A DNA stretch of 58,494 bases from Tannerellaceae bacterium (GTDB lineage Bacteria; Bacteroidota; Bacteroidia; Bacteroidales; Tannerellaceae): contig JAIRRS010000123.1 in assembly GCA_031255855.1 (NCBI GenBank), forward strand, positions 1-58,494. Direction: 5' to 3'. The translations under genes were made by a program, and so were the position numbers. The stretch's first letter is position 1. Each line of letters opens with the position of its first letter. Shown piece after piece: positions 9,340 through 18,733 of this stretch. The notes under the pieces are model-generated. The model worked only from the letters and a program-made list of their open reading frames with translations, had not been told where the DNA came from and did not search any database.

Positions 9340-9377
9340 GGCTCCTGCCCTCTCTTCTGAGGCAGGAGCCTTTCTTT
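9340..9377 (+). terminator. Intrinsic terminator of the SusCD/oxidoreductase operon
   Basis: A perfect 10-bp stem, GGCTCCTGCC (9340-9349) with GGCAGGAGCC (9361-9370), is followed by TTTCTTT. It begins 16 bases after the TIM-barrel stop. The T-rich tail is on the + strand side, so it ends the + operon rather than the convergent gene. Confidence 0.92.
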
Positions 9378-9379
9378 AG

Positions 9380-10024
9380 CTAAAACAGATACCCTACCGT
9401 AATCGAAACATTATTGCTATGCGCCTTAGCTCCTGTGACCTTGAAATTGTCGCTGTTCGTTTCGGTCAAGCCCTGTTCACCGTGTACGCCGATGACAATT
9501 TTGTTGTTGTCGAAGAAACAGCCAAACATAGCGCCGCCGTCGAACGGAGTGAGAATCTTTTCGCCGAAAGTGCTCACACTGCCGGATCCCCCCGAAACGC
9601 TGGCCGATGTATTACCCGCGATTCCGTAAGCTAGAAAAAGCCCCAGCCGCGGCTCAATCTTCCATCCTTTACCGATGTCGAACTTATAGCCCACTGCTGC
9701 CGGAAGCAGCATGTAAATCGCCGTTGATGTGACTTTGGAACCGCCTAAGGATATTTCAAAGCCTTTCATGCTGAGTTCAAGCCCTGAATGAAAAAACCAC
9801 TTGGGTGTGAACGGATGTTCGAGCGTTACGCCTGCCACCGCGCCGGCGACAGACTCCATCGAAATGGAATTGTTCCCATTCTCGAAATTAATCGTTGCGA
9901 CATTAATACCCCCCTTGATGCCCCACCGTGTTCCATAGACTTCTTCGGTTGAAGCGGTTTGCGACCATACGTTAGCAACTGAGGCGATCATTACGATAGC
10001 CAATAATACCATCTTGTTTCTCAT
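9380..10024 (-). CDS. Outer-membrane beta-barrel protein (PorT/OmpW-like)
   Basis: The 214 residues start with a signal peptide (NKMVLLAIVMIASVANVWSQ), followed by glycine-rich alternating strands such as RWGIKGGINVATINFEN, and end in the aromatic-terminated strand VSITVGYLF expected of a barrel. I chose the ATG at 10024 because the in-frame start 20 codons upstream would put a basic extension before the signal peptide. It resembles the small outer-membrane beta-barrel family (OMP_b-brl) common in Bacteroidetes. No function can be assigned. It stands alone, convergent with the SusCD operon. Confidence 0.8.
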   Translation of the reverse strand: MRNKMVLLAIVMIASVANVWSQTASTEEVYGTRWGIKGGINVATINFENGNNSISMESVAGAVAGVTLEHPFTPKWFFHSGLELSMKGFEISLGGSKVTSTAIYMLLPAAVGYKFDIGKGWKIEPRLGLFLAYGIAGNTSASVSGGSGSVSTFGEKILTPFDGGAMFGCFFDNNKIVIGVHGEQGLTETNSDNFKVTGAKAHSNNVSITVGYLF

Positions 10025-10720
10025 CTTTTTTGTTTTTTTATGCCCCTTACGAAGCGATTTATACACCTTATTAACATGATTCATCCTTGACTTTCAAATA
10101 GCTATTTTAAGTCATTAACACTGTGATAAAGGTACAAGGCTTTCAAATACAAAAACATCACCCAAAAGGGGATATTTTCAGGGTTGATAAAAAAAAGTTT
10201 CACTAGCTGAAATTCAAAACAAAATGTTAAACTTTTGAAAAAAAGGAAGTCAATCGAGAAGCAAACAGATAAAAAAATATACGGAAGAATATTCACATAC
10301 TCTCCCGCACCAACCTAAAAAGCTGTTTTACAGCCTATAAATAACTTTATTATAAATTAATTGCATTACAAAAATATAAATAAATATGCAACCTTAAAAA
10401 TATTTTGCATGAAAGTTTTACACTTTTCCGAAAAAAAAGTCAAGTAGATATTTGAATGACAGTCCTTTTTCACAAACAGGATTACTTTCTTAATGTAATC
10501 AAACAGACTCCAATAATAAGTTGGAAATCTGATAAATACACCATTTAATCAATGTTTGAAAACTAATTCTAAGGCTTACGCCAACAAAAGAAGGGATTAT
10601 CAACAAAGGAAAAACTGATTCGGACAATCTTTTATAAAAAACGTCTTATGAAAATTTCACAACAGATCGAATCACCGAAAAAACTTTACATATATCTGTT
10701 TCAATGAAAATAAGACAGGA
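10025..10720. other. Long AT-rich gap between the AraC gene and the beta-barrel gene
   Basis: About 700 bases very rich in A and T, with only stop-laden short frames. The - strand sequence TACCTTTA near 10133-10140 is one base from the TAnnTTTG -7 box and may be part of the beta-barrel promoter. I see no repeats, RNA gene or stable hairpin. Confidence 0.5.
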
Positions 10721-11623
10721 CTATGATTTCCTGTATTCCCTTGGCGACATCCCGATATGCTTCCTGAAGAATTTTCCAAAAGTAGATTGGTCGGAAAAAT
10801 TCAGAATATCCGCAACCTGCTGTACAGTAGCCAGAGGCGTCTTCAATAACACTTTAGCTTCTATAATCAAAGCCTCGTCAATCCATTTATTGGCCGATTT
10901 GCCTGTAAGTTCCTTTAATATCAAGGACAGATATTGAGGGGTGATAAATAGTTTTCCCGCATAAAATGTCACGACATGATGTTCGCGAACATGTTTGTGC
11001 AATAAACCAAGGAATTGATTCATGATTTCTTCCTTTCGTGTAAGAGTGCCGCGTGTCAAATTCTCTGTTTTACCCGCCAATAGATTGGCCAGTTCGAGCA
11101 AGAAACCCACAAATGCATTCTGCATTACTTCTTTATGAAAAGAATGTGTACGCAGTTTTATCTTTGCCTGTAGCAATTCAAGCGATATTTTCACATGTTC
11201 CGCTTCTTCGGGTCTGAACACTATACACGGGTTTGCCCTCATTTGCATATAGTTCGACATCGAAGGGCTTCTTTTTTCAGTATTAATTCCTTCCAGAAAT
11301 GCTTTGTCCATGGCCAGAAGCTTGGCTTTAAAATCTTTACTTACACCTGCGACCTGAAAAATACGCGCAGGCATAACCGTAAAGAACGTATTGGGTGTAA
11401 TCGTATAATGAACATAGTCGAGACTGACTTTTGCTTCACCCCGAAAAACCAACACCTGCAAAAGCAGGTTTAGCCGAATCGGGTCGGAATAGCCGTCACA
11501 CCTGTCCATTTCCGCGGAAGAATTAGCGTCAATATCCGTTATTGTCAAAACATCCTGAAAATTGTCCGAGACCAAAATATGATTGTTCATTTCGGCCATT
11601 TCTATCAGCGGTACTTTATCCAT
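10721..11623 (-). CDS. AraC-family transcriptional regulator
   Basis: The protein has 300 residues with an N-terminal sensing domain of cupin type (about 40-110, including VFRGEAKVSLDYVHYTITPNTFF) and a C-terminal double helix-turn-helix (about 200-300). The latter contains FYAGKLFITPQYLSLILKEL and the family signature VQQVADILNFSDQSTFGKFF, ending in GMSPREYRKS. It would bind DNA near its own or neighbouring promoters. It is divergent from the TetR/efflux operon and upstream of the beta-barrel gene on the same strand, so either could be a target. The ligand is unknown. Confidence 0.92.
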   Translation of the reverse strand: MDKVPLIEMAEMNNHILVSDNFQDVLTITDIDANSSAEMDRCDGYSDPIRLNLLLQVLVFRGEAKVSLDYVHYTITPNTFFTVMPARIFQVAGVSKDFKAKLLAMDKAFLEGINTEKRSPSMSNYMQMRANPCIVFRPEEAEHVKISLELLQAKIKLRTHSFHKEVMQNAFVGFLLELANLLAGKTENLTRGTLTRKEEIMNQFLGLLHKHVREHHVVTFYAGKLFITPQYLSLILKELTGKSANKWIDEALIIEAKVLLKTPLATVQQVADILNFSDQSTFGKFFRKHIGMSPREYRKS

Positions 11624-11984
11624 ACGTATTTGTTTTTAATAAAGATGAAACCATTAATGTTTCATTTTCGACTAACAAATATATCCATTTTTCTTACAAA
11701 AGAGCTTGAAGAATGAAATCATTTTCAATTTTGACGAATTACGTAACAGTATAAACCATTTTAGTTTCCGAAATTTAGCAGACCTTTGTAATAAGCAAAA
11801 AGATTTTAAATAATAATAATTAAACATGATTTCACAAATAGGGATTCGTCGGGAATAATCCGTTACTCGTCGAGAATTAACTGATAACAGACGAGTTCTG
11901 TTTTCAATCATATACTTCTCATGGTATTTTTGCCATGTAAACTTTTAAAATCGACAAAGTATGGTAGCATAGGTTAAAAAGAAT
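11624..11984. other. Divergent intergenic region between AraC and TetR genes
   Basis: About 360 bases without a credible gene, and a 79-codon - frame at 11672-11911 looks like chance. It should hold the promoters of both flanking regulators. The structured part is 11845-11937, annotated separately. Confidence 0.55.
11845..11937 (+). promoter_or_regulatory. Candidate operators and promoter of the TetR/efflux operon
   Basis: Three related half-sites occur: TTCGTC (11845-11850), ACTCGTC (11865-11871) and its inverse GACGAGT (11890-11896). The first two begin 11-bp partly matching segments (TCGTCGRGAAT) 21 bp apart. Downstream is a -7-like box TATTTTTG (11925-11932) flanked by CATGG and CCATG, a 5-bp inverted repeat around the box. 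TTTTC about 19 bases upstream is a weak -33. A palindrome over a promoter is typical of TetR autoregulation, but the assignment is inference. Confidence 0.4.
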
Positions 11985-12602
11985 ATGACAACAACAAAAG
12001 AACAAATTATCACAATAGCATTCGACCTTTTTTCACAATATGGTATAAAAAGCGTAAGTATGGACGACATTGCACGCAACATGAGTATTTCTAAACGTAC
12101 ATTATATAGCTTCTTCGAAGATAAGGAAACATTATTAGTGGAGGGACTCAAATATACAAATGATCGCCTTAGTAATTTTATAACTCAACTGGAAAAGGAA
12201 GAATACACAGCCATCGTCATTGTTATCCTCTTTTATGAGGAATTGATGAAACGTCCCAGATGGTATAGCAAGAAATTTTATGAAGATATCAAAAAGTATC
12301 CGAAAGCTATTGAGAAAAGAAAGGCGGAAAAAGAAGCTTTCACCACTATTTCTACACGCATATTCAACCGGGGCGTAAAAGAAGGAGTGTTTCAGCAAGA
12401 AGTCAATTTCGAAATAGTAGGGCTTCTGGCAAAAGAACAATTAAAGATGCTCCATCCTTCGAAATCATTTTCAAAACATTCCAACGAGGAAGTATACAAC
12501 ACGGTATTAGTGACGTTTCTCAGAGGGATCTGTACTGATAAAGGAAGGGAAATCCTCGACCAATGGGTGATAAGGAATAAAATTAAAAGTATTATTCAAT
12601 AA
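11985..12602 (+). CDS. TetR/AcrR-family transcriptional regulator
   Basis: The 205 residues begin with a TetR helix-turn-helix domain (about 5-55: EQIITIAFDLFSQYGIKSVS, then MDDIARNMSISKRTLYSFF), followed by a helical ligand-binding domain of about 140 residues. It lies 43 bases before the TolC gene and in the same direction, so it is probably the local repressor of the tripartite efflux pump. Proteins of this kind release DNA when they bind a substrate of the pump. The ligand is unknown. Confidence 0.92.
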   Translation: MTTTKEQIITIAFDLFSQYGIKSVSMDDIARNMSISKRTLYSFFEDKETLLVEGLKYTNDRLSNFITQLEKEEYTAIVIVILFYEELMKRPRWYSKKFYEDIKKYPKAIEKRKAEKEAFTTISTRIFNRGVKEGVFQQEVNFEIVGLLAKEQLKMLHPSKSFSKHSNEEVYNTVLVTFLRGICTDKGREILDQWVIRNKIKSIIQ

Positions 12603-12645
12603 GGTAAATAAGGTTATTTAATATTCATAACAAATCTATTTTTAA

Positions 12646-14139
12646 ATGGAACGATTAGTATTTAGTAAAAAGATGATGCTGGCAGCTTTGGTGTTGCTGC
12701 CGTCTCTGGCTTTCACCCCGTTAAAGGCACAGGAACAACCCTTGGCACTTAACCTGGAGAAAGCGCTTGAGATTGCGATGAGTGAGAACCTTACCGTCAG
12801 GGTAGCCGAACAGGAAATTGAAAAGAAAAAGTATGCTAAGAAAGGAGCTTATGCGGCATTATTCCCACAAGTGAAATTCGGAGCCGACTATTCCTATACC
12901 ATTAAAAAACAAAAGGTTTATTTCGGTGACGGAGGCGGGTTCAGTATGGAAAGCATGTTTGAGCCTATAATTGGCGGCGCCGACAAGCTATTGACGGATT
13001 ACTTCCCAGGTTACAAACCGGGAGCATTGGGAGAAGCAATTGCCAAGACCTCCCAGGAAGCCGGCGGCAATTCAAACAGTTCGGACGGAGGTATGGAAAT
13101 GGGTCTTATGAACAATTGGGGATTCGGGTTCAATGCAGCCATGCCATTAATAAATGCGTCGTTGTGGAAAAGCATTTCCATTTCCGGGCAAGACGTGGAA
13201 TTGGCGATTGAACAAGCTCGTTCTTCTAAAATAGATATGACAAACCAAGTTAAGAAAGCTTATTATGGCGTGCTATTAGCCAATGATTCTTACATGGTAT
13301 TCAAAGAGAGTTATGACAACGCGACAAAAAACTATTTGGATATCAAACAAAAATATGAGCAAGGCTTAGTTGCCGAATACGACTTGATTCGCGCCGATGT
13401 GGCTGTCAGAAACGTAGAGCCCAACATGCTGCAAGCTGAAAATTCAATTAAGCTGGTAAAATGGCAATTGAAAGCGCTTTTAGGAATGGATTTGGATTTG
13501 CCTATCGAATGTGAAGGGAAATTAACTGATTTTGAATCAGAATTGTTTGGCGACTACATGGCCACCGCCGCCGATACGTCACTTGCCAACAATACCACCC
13601 TGAAGCAACTTGACATTCAAAATGAACAATTAAAAGGCACTTTGAAATTACAAAAGTTTGATTTCATCCCTACATTATCTGTTTCAGCATTATATAATTG
13701 GAATGCAATGAACGAACATTTCAGATTTAAAGAATACCGGTGGAATCCTTATTCCATGATTAGCTTCTCGCTCTCTTTCCCCATATTTACAGGAGGAAGC
13801 AGAGTGCAAAAAATCAACCAAACAAAAGTTACGTTAAACCAACTATCATTCCAAAGGGATGACTTAGAACGTAATCTGCAATTGGTAGTCAGACAATCGT
13901 TAGACAACATGACAACATGTGTTAAACGATATGACGCTGCACAAAAAGGTGTTGAACAAGCACAACGCGGATATATGATCGCACAAAAACGCTACGATAC
14001 AGGAGCCGGCACTTTACTGGAGATGAATGATGCCGAACTGGCAATGATACAGGCTAAATTGAACTTCAATCAAGCTATTTACGATTATGTGACAGCTAAG
14101 TCCGATTTGGAAAAAACGTTAGGTAAACAAGCATATTAA
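12646..14139 (+). CDS. TolC-family outer-membrane efflux protein
   Basis: This is the outer-membrane exit duct of the RND pump encoded next. The 497 residues have a signal peptide (MMLAALVLLPSLAFTPLKAQ) and two homologous halves of long coiled helices, for example LNLEKALEIAMSENLTVRVA near the start, YEQGLVAEYDLIRADVAVRN and YDTGAGTLLEMNDAELAMIQ. Those motifs are typical of TolC/NodT proteins. The spacing to the adaptor gene is three bases, so the operon is tightly packed. An insertion around residues 95-155, rich in Gly and Ser, is longer than in many relatives. Confidence 0.93.
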   Translation: MERLVFSKKMMLAALVLLPSLAFTPLKAQEQPLALNLEKALEIAMSENLTVRVAEQEIEKKKYAKKGAYAALFPQVKFGADYSYTIKKQKVYFGDGGGFSMESMFEPIIGGADKLLTDYFPGYKPGALGEAIAKTSQEAGGNSNSSDGGMEMGLMNNWGFGFNAAMPLINASLWKSISISGQDVELAIEQARSSKIDMTNQVKKAYYGVLLANDSYMVFKESYDNATKNYLDIKQKYEQGLVAEYDLIRADVAVRNVEPNMLQAENSIKLVKWQLKALLGMDLDLPIECEGKLTDFESELFGDYMATAADTSLANNTTLKQLDIQNEQLKGTLKLQKFDFIPTLSVSALYNWNAMNEHFRFKEYRWNPYSMISFSLSFPIFTGGSRVQKINQTKVTLNQLSFQRDDLERNLQLVVRQSLDNMTTCVKRYDAAQKGVEQAQRGYMIAQKRYDTGAGTLLEMNDAELAMIQAKLNFNQAIYDYVTAKSDLEKTLGKQAY

Positions 14140-14142
14140 ACA

Positions 14143-15192
14143 ATGGAAACAAAATTAAAGAATAACGATAGAATGAAAACAAGTAACATGTTTAAATTCA
14201 TGCCGGTTGCAGCAATTGCATTATTAATGTCATGCGCCGGTGAGAAACAGGAAACAACTACGGTTGAAGAGAAGATGAAAGTGAAAGTAGAAACTGTTCA
14301 CAGGCAGGATGTGGAACAATTGAGTGAATTTACGGCTACTGTTGAAGCTAACGTAACGAACCAGATTGCGCCTCAGTCTCCCGCGCGTATACAGAAACTA
14401 CATGTTGAAGTGGGCGACCATGTAAATGCCGGCCAACTACTGGCAACAATGGATGACACCAATCTGAAACAAGCCAAAATCCAGATGGATAACCAAGAAC
14501 TGGAATTTAACAGGATCGACGGGCTGTATAAAGTAGGTGGCGCGTCCAAATCGGCTTGGGACGGACAGAAAACAGCTTTGGATGTAAGCAAGACAGCCTA
14601 TCAAAATTTGTTGGAAAACAACAAATTGCTCAGTCCTATATCAGGAGTTGTCACAGCACGCAACTACGATAATGGCGACATGTATGGCGGCGCTCTGCCT
14701 GTATATACCGTACAACAATTCCGCCCTGTCAAATTGATGGTCAATGTTTCGGAAAGCTATTTTACGAGAGTAAAAAAAGGGATGAATGTAGACGTCAGAC
14801 TTGATGTTTACGGCGATGATGTATTTACGGGAAACGTTCATCTTATCTATCCGACTATCGACCCGCTGACCCGTACATTCCCGGTAGAAGTGAGAATTGC
14901 GAACAGTGACGAACGGGTACGCCCCGGGATGTTCGCGCGGGTAACAATGAACTTTGGCTCGGCACAACACATAGTTGCCCCCGACCAGGCAGTTGTGAAA
15001 CAAGCCGGTTCCGGCGACAGATACATTTATGTATACAAAAACGACGGTACGGTTAGTTACCAATTAGTAGAATTAGGACGCCGTATGGACAATCGCTACG
15101 AAGTTGTTACCGGAGTTGAAGATGGAGACCAAGTGGTTATTACCGGTCAAACCCGTTTGACCAATGGAATGAAAGTTGAAGTTGTAAAATAA
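14143..15192 (+). CDS. RND efflux periplasmic adaptor (membrane fusion protein), lipoprotein
   Basis: This protein would link the inner-membrane RND pump to the TolC duct. A lipoprotein signal (FMPVAAIALLMSC) is present, with the start either at 14143 or at the second ATG (14173), which gives a tighter signal peptide. A lipoyl-like region follows (IQKLHVEVGDHVNAGQLLAT), then a helical hairpin, beta-barrel (PVKLMVNVSESYFTRVKKGM) and membrane-proximal domain. The RND gene begins 14 bases downstream. Confidence 0.93.
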   Translation: METKLKNNDRMKTSNMFKFMPVAAIALLMSCAGEKQETTTVEEKMKVKVETVHRQDVEQLSEFTATVEANVTNQIAPQSPARIQKLHVEVGDHVNAGQLLATMDDTNLKQAKIQMDNQELEFNRIDGLYKVGGASKSAWDGQKTALDVSKTAYQNLLENNKLLSPISGVVTARNYDNGDMYGGALPVYTVQQFRPVKLMVNVSESYFTRVKKGMNVDVRLDVYGDDVFTGNVHLIYPTIDPLTRTFPVEVRIANSDERVRPGMFARVTMNFGSAQHIVAPDQAVVKQAGSGDRYIYVYKNDGTVSYQLVELGRRMDNRYEVVTGVEDGDQVVITGQTRLTNGMKVEVVK

Positions 15193-15206
15193 GAAAATTA
15201 TACGAT

Positions 15207-18200
15207 ATGAGTTTATATGCAACCGCTGTAAAAAAGCCGGTATCCACTGCTCTTATATTCGTCGCAGTGGTTATTGTCGGGCTTTTTTCACTGACCAAGT
15301 TATCAGTAGACTTGCTCCCGGAAATCGAATCGAATGTGATTCTTGTCATGACAGCATATCCCGGAGCAAGTGGGGCTGATATTGAGACGAACATTACACG
15401 ACCTTTAGAAAATACACTGAATAGTGTAAGTGACTTGAAGAATATCACTTCACAATCTAAAGAAAATATATCTATTGTAGTATTAGAGTTCAATTATGGG
15501 ACAGACATTGATGTGGCAACAAACGATGTCCGCGACAAATTGGATATGGTAAAATCGGTCCTTCCTGATGACGCAGAGAATCCTACCATATTCAAATTCG
15601 GTACCGAAAACATCCCAATCCTGCTCCTTTCCGTTACGGCCGAAGAAAGCACAAAAGCGCTCTATAAGATACTCGACGACAGGGTGGCCAACCCTTTGGC
15701 ACGTATCAGTGGCGTAGGCGCCGTTTCTATTGCAGGAACACCGGTAAGGGAAGTCCAGGTATACTGCGACCCTTATAAATTAGAGGCTTACGGACAGACT
15801 ATTGAAAGCATATCGTCTGTCATATCCCAAGAGAACCGCAATACTCCGGGTGGTACGATAGATATAGGTTCAAACACCTATTCCCTTCGTGTGCAAGGAG
15901 AATTCACGAATGCCGACCAGATGCTTGATTTGGTTGTGGGCAACTTTAACGGAAAAGCTGTATACTTGCGCGACATTGCCCGCGTGGAAGACACAGTTCA
16001 GGAACGTATGCAGGAAACGTATAATAACGGGAAACTGGGTAGCATGATCGTTATCCAGAAACAATCCGGCGCCAATTCTGTAAACATATCACAACAAGTA
16101 AAAGACAAGCTATCTGAAATACAGGCAAGCTTGCCTTCTGATATCGAACTGGGCGTTATTGTAGATACCTCTACTAACATTTTGAATACTATCGACAGTT
16201 TGATGGAAACAATCACTATGACATTCCTCATCGTGATGTTGGTGGTATTCTTGTTCCTCGGACGTTGGAGAGCTACTTTCATTATCATCCTCACGATTCC
16301 TATTTCATTGATTGCCGCGTTCGCCTACTTGCTGGCTTCGGGAAATACATTGAATATTGTCTCGTTAAGTTCGCTCTCCATTGCAATCGGTATGGTGGTA
16401 GACGATGCCATTGTGGTACTTGAAAACGTAACGACCCATATTGAACGGGGAAGCAAACCTAAGCAGGCCGCTGTCCATGCGACAAACGAGGTGGCTATTT
16501 CGGTTATTGCCTCTACATTAACTATGTTGGCTGTATTCTTACCGCTCACGATGGTTACAGGCATTGCCGGTATTTTATTCAAACAATTAGGCTGGATTGT
16601 AAGTATCATCATGATAGTCTCTACGTTAGCTGCTTTGACGCTGATTCCGATGCTTTGCTCTCAAATGCTCCGTCTTGATCCGAAGAAAGGGAAATTATAT
16701 GTCTTATTCTTCACTCCTGTTGAAAAAGTATTGAACAAATTGGATAATGCATATGCCCGTTTACTTAACTGGTGCGTACGCCACCGGAAAACGATTATCT
16801 CGGGAGCTGTACTACTCTTTTTGGGAAGTATGCTTTTGGTTCCAGCCGTTAAAACAGAATTCTTCCCCACACAAGATAATGCCCGTATCGGGATTACAAT
16901 AGAACTACCCATCGGCATCCGTCAGGAAATTACGCGTGATCTGGCTATCCAAATCAATCAGGAATTTACTGATAAATATCCTGAAATAGAAGTAATAAAC
17001 TTTAGTGAAGGACTTGCCGACACAGATAACACATTCGCTCAATTGGGAGCAAACGGCACGCATATCATTGAGTTCAACATCAGTCTATACAGTATAGGCG
17101 AGCGTAAAGAAAAGAGTGGTAGCGACAGGGGACTTATCGAAATATGCGACTTGATGCGCCAGGATTTGGCAGAATATTCTGAAATCAAGAAATACTTGGT
17201 AAGCGCCGGTGGAGGTACCGGAGGTATGGGGGGTGAAACCAGTGTTGACATCGAAATATATGGCTATGATTTCGCGCAAACAGACATTATTGCAAGCGAA
17301 ATTGCCGAAAGGATGAAAAACGACAAATCAACCTCTCAGGTAAATATCAGCCGCGAAGACTATATCCCGGAATACCAAGTGGATTTCGATCGTGAGAAAT
17401 TGTCGTTAAACGGATTAAACGTAACCACGGCTTCCATGTACCTTCGCAACCGTATCAATGGTTTCATAGCTACACAATATCGCGAAGATGGAGACGAATA
17501 TGATATACGCGTACGTTATGCGCCTGAATTCCGTCAGTCTCTCGAAGATATTGAAAACATTATCATGTATAACAACCAGGGACAGGGTGTCCGTATTCGT
17601 GATGTTGGAACTGTTGTTGAACGGATGACACCACCTACTATCGAACGTAAAAACCGTGAACGTTATATCACTGTTTCCGCCATCGTTGCCGAGGGAGCTG
17701 CATTAAGTGATGTTGTCTCAACGGCAAACAGGGAAATGCAAAACATGAATATTCCATCTGATATTAGCTGGTCTATCGGCGGTACGTATGAAGACCAACA
17801 GGATACATTCCGCGATTTAGGTATATTGATGGTATTAATCGTTATCCTTGTGTTCATCGTAATGGCAGCCCAGTTCGAATCGCTTGTCGACCCGTTTGTA
17901 ATCATGTTTACCATACCATTCGCTATCACAGGGGTGGTCATGGGATTGTCAATCACCCAAACGCCATTAGGTGTAATGGCGCTTATCGGGCTTATCATGT
18001 TGATGGGTATCGTGGTAAAGAACGGTATTGTGATTATCGACTATATGATTCTTTGCCGTGAAAGGGGTATGAGTATCATTACCGCAGCGGTTACTGCCGG
18101 TAAATCCCGCCTCCGTCCGGTGTTGATGACTACGCTGACTACCGTATTAGGGATGTTGCCATTGGCATTAGGTACCGGCGAAGGAGCCGAAATGTGGCGG

Positions 18201-18350
18201 TCTATGGGTATGACGGTAGCCTGGGGACTTTCGGTTTCCACATTAATCACATTGGTGCTTATCCCTGTGGTTTACTGTATCTTTGCTGCAAACGGCGTGA
18301 AACGCAGGCGCCGCAAACTGGCTAAGCTGCGTCACATTGAGGAAGTATAA
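15207..18350 (+). CDS. RND-family efflux transporter, HAE1-like
   Basis: This is the inner-membrane proton-driven pump. Its 1047 residues match the usual length of the family. It begins with a short cytoplasmic helix and TM1 (PVSTALIFVAVVIVGLFSL) and has the porter motif LLPEIESNVILVMTAYPGAS. TM4 contains GMVVDDAIVVLENV, with the paired acidic residues of hydrophobe/amphiphile (HAE1) pumps rather than the heavy-metal pattern. The second half repeats the fold (GLIMLMGIVVKNGIVIIDYM). It is the third part of the TolC-adaptor-pump operon controlled by the TetR gene. The substrates are not readable. An inverted repeat just downstream separates it from the PII-like gene. Confidence 0.95.
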   Translation: MSLYATAVKKPVSTALIFVAVVIVGLFSLTKLSVDLLPEIESNVILVMTAYPGASGADIETNITRPLENTLNSVSDLKNITSQSKENISIVVLEFNYGTDIDVATNDVRDKLDMVKSVLPDDAENPTIFKFGTENIPILLLSVTAEESTKALYKILDDRVANPLARISGVGAVSIAGTPVREVQVYCDPYKLEAYGQTIESISSVISQENRNTPGGTIDIGSNTYSLRVQGEFTNADQMLDLVVGNFNGKAVYLRDIARVEDTVQERMQETYNNGKLGSMIVIQKQSGANSVNISQQVKDKLSEIQASLPSDIELGVIVDTSTNILNTIDSLMETITMTFLIVMLVVFLFLGRWRATFIIILTIPISLIAAFAYLLASGNTLNIVSLSSLSIAIGMVVDDAIVVLENVTTHIERGSKPKQAAVHATNEVAISVIASTLTMLAVFLPLTMVTGIAGILFKQLGWIVSIIMIVSTLAALTLIPMLCSQMLRLDPKKGKLYVLFFTPVEKVLNKLDNAYARLLNWCVRHRKTIISGAVLLFLGSMLLVPAVKTEFFPTQDNARIGITIELPIGIRQEITRDLAIQINQEFTDKYPEIEVINFSEGLADTDNTFAQLGANGTHIIEFNISLYSIGERKEKSGSDRGLIEICDLMRQDLAEYSEIKKYLVSAGGGTGGMGGETSVDIEIYGYDFAQTDIIASEIAERMKNDKSTSQVNISREDYIPEYQVDFDREKLSLNGLNVTTASMYLRNRINGFIATQYREDGDEYDIRVRYAPEFRQSLEDIENIIMYNNQGQGVRIRDVGTVVERMTPPTIERKNRERYITVSAIVAEGAALSDVVSTANREMQNMNIPSDISWSIGGTYEDQQDTFRDLGILMVLIVILVFIVMAAQFESLVDPFVIMFTIPFAITGVVMGLSITQTPLGVMALIGLIMLMGIVVKNGIVIIDYMILCRERGMSIITAAVTAGKSRLRPVLMTTLTTVLGMLPLALGTGEGAEMWRSMGMTVAWGLSVSTLITLVLIPVVYCIFAANGVKRRRRKLAKLRHIEEV

Positions 18351-18358
18351 AAATAATG

Positions 18359-18431
18359 GTTAATTATAAATGGCCAATGGCTGATTCATGCCATGCCATT
18401 TATAATTAACAATCAACAATTAATAACTAAT
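18359..18431. repeat. Inverted repeat with heptad pattern after the RND gene
   Basis: A perfect 16-bp inverted repeat, GTTAATTATAAATGGC (18359-18374) with its complement at 18395-18410, encloses 20 bases containing a second small ATGGC/GCCAT pair. The right arm runs into heptads AATTAAC, AATCAAC, AATTAAT, AACTAAT (18404-18431). A related heptad hairpin lies at 30620-30692. There is no T-run after the stem, so it is not a typical terminator. It sits between the pump gene and a gene starting at 18436. Confidence 0.85.
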
Positions 18432-18435
18432 TAAA

Positions 18436-18729
18436 ATGAAAGCTGTATTTATATCATTCAACCAAGCATATTACGAGATGATTGTTGCGATTATGGATCG
18501 CAACAATATAAGGGGTTTCACCTATTGGGAACAAGTACAGGGGCGTGGAAGCAAAACCGGCGAACCTCATTACGGCAACCATGCCTGGCCGACGCTTAAT
18601 TCGGCCATCATAACCATGGTGGAAGACAGGCAAGTAACTAATTTCCTTGATATACTGCATAAGTTGGATAAACAAACAGAAGCGCTAGGATTACGTGCTT
18701 TTGTCTGGAGTGTTGAACAAAATATATGA
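18436..18729 (+). CDS. PII-like small signalling protein
   Basis: The 97 residues fit the ferredoxin-like PII superfamily: strand MKAVFISFNQAYYEMIVAIM, then a T-loop-like segment GRGSKTGEPHYGNHAWPTLN, then a second half ending GLRAFVWSVE. The canonical T-loop tyrosine and nucleotide signature of GlnB/GlnK are not evident, so it is not an ordinary nitrogen regulator. Its position directly after an RND pump recalls PII-like proteins reported near metal or multidrug RND transporters. A role in sensing for, or regulating, the pump is inferred from context only. The membrane protein gene follows 4 bases later. Confidence 0.7.
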   Translation: MKAVFISFNQAYYEMIVAIMDRNNIRGFTYWEQVQGRGSKTGEPHYGNHAWPTLNSAIITMVEDRQVTNFLDILHKLDKQTEALGLRAFVWSVEQNI

Positions 18730-18733
18730 AATA

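Noticed and set aside
10102..10296. 64-codon frame on the - strand
   Set aside because: Its hydrophobic content comes from AT-rich codons; nothing supports it as a gene.
11672..11911. 79-codon frame on the - strand
   Set aside because: No recognisable features or ribosome site, atypical composition, and it lies across the structured promoter region of the TetR gene.
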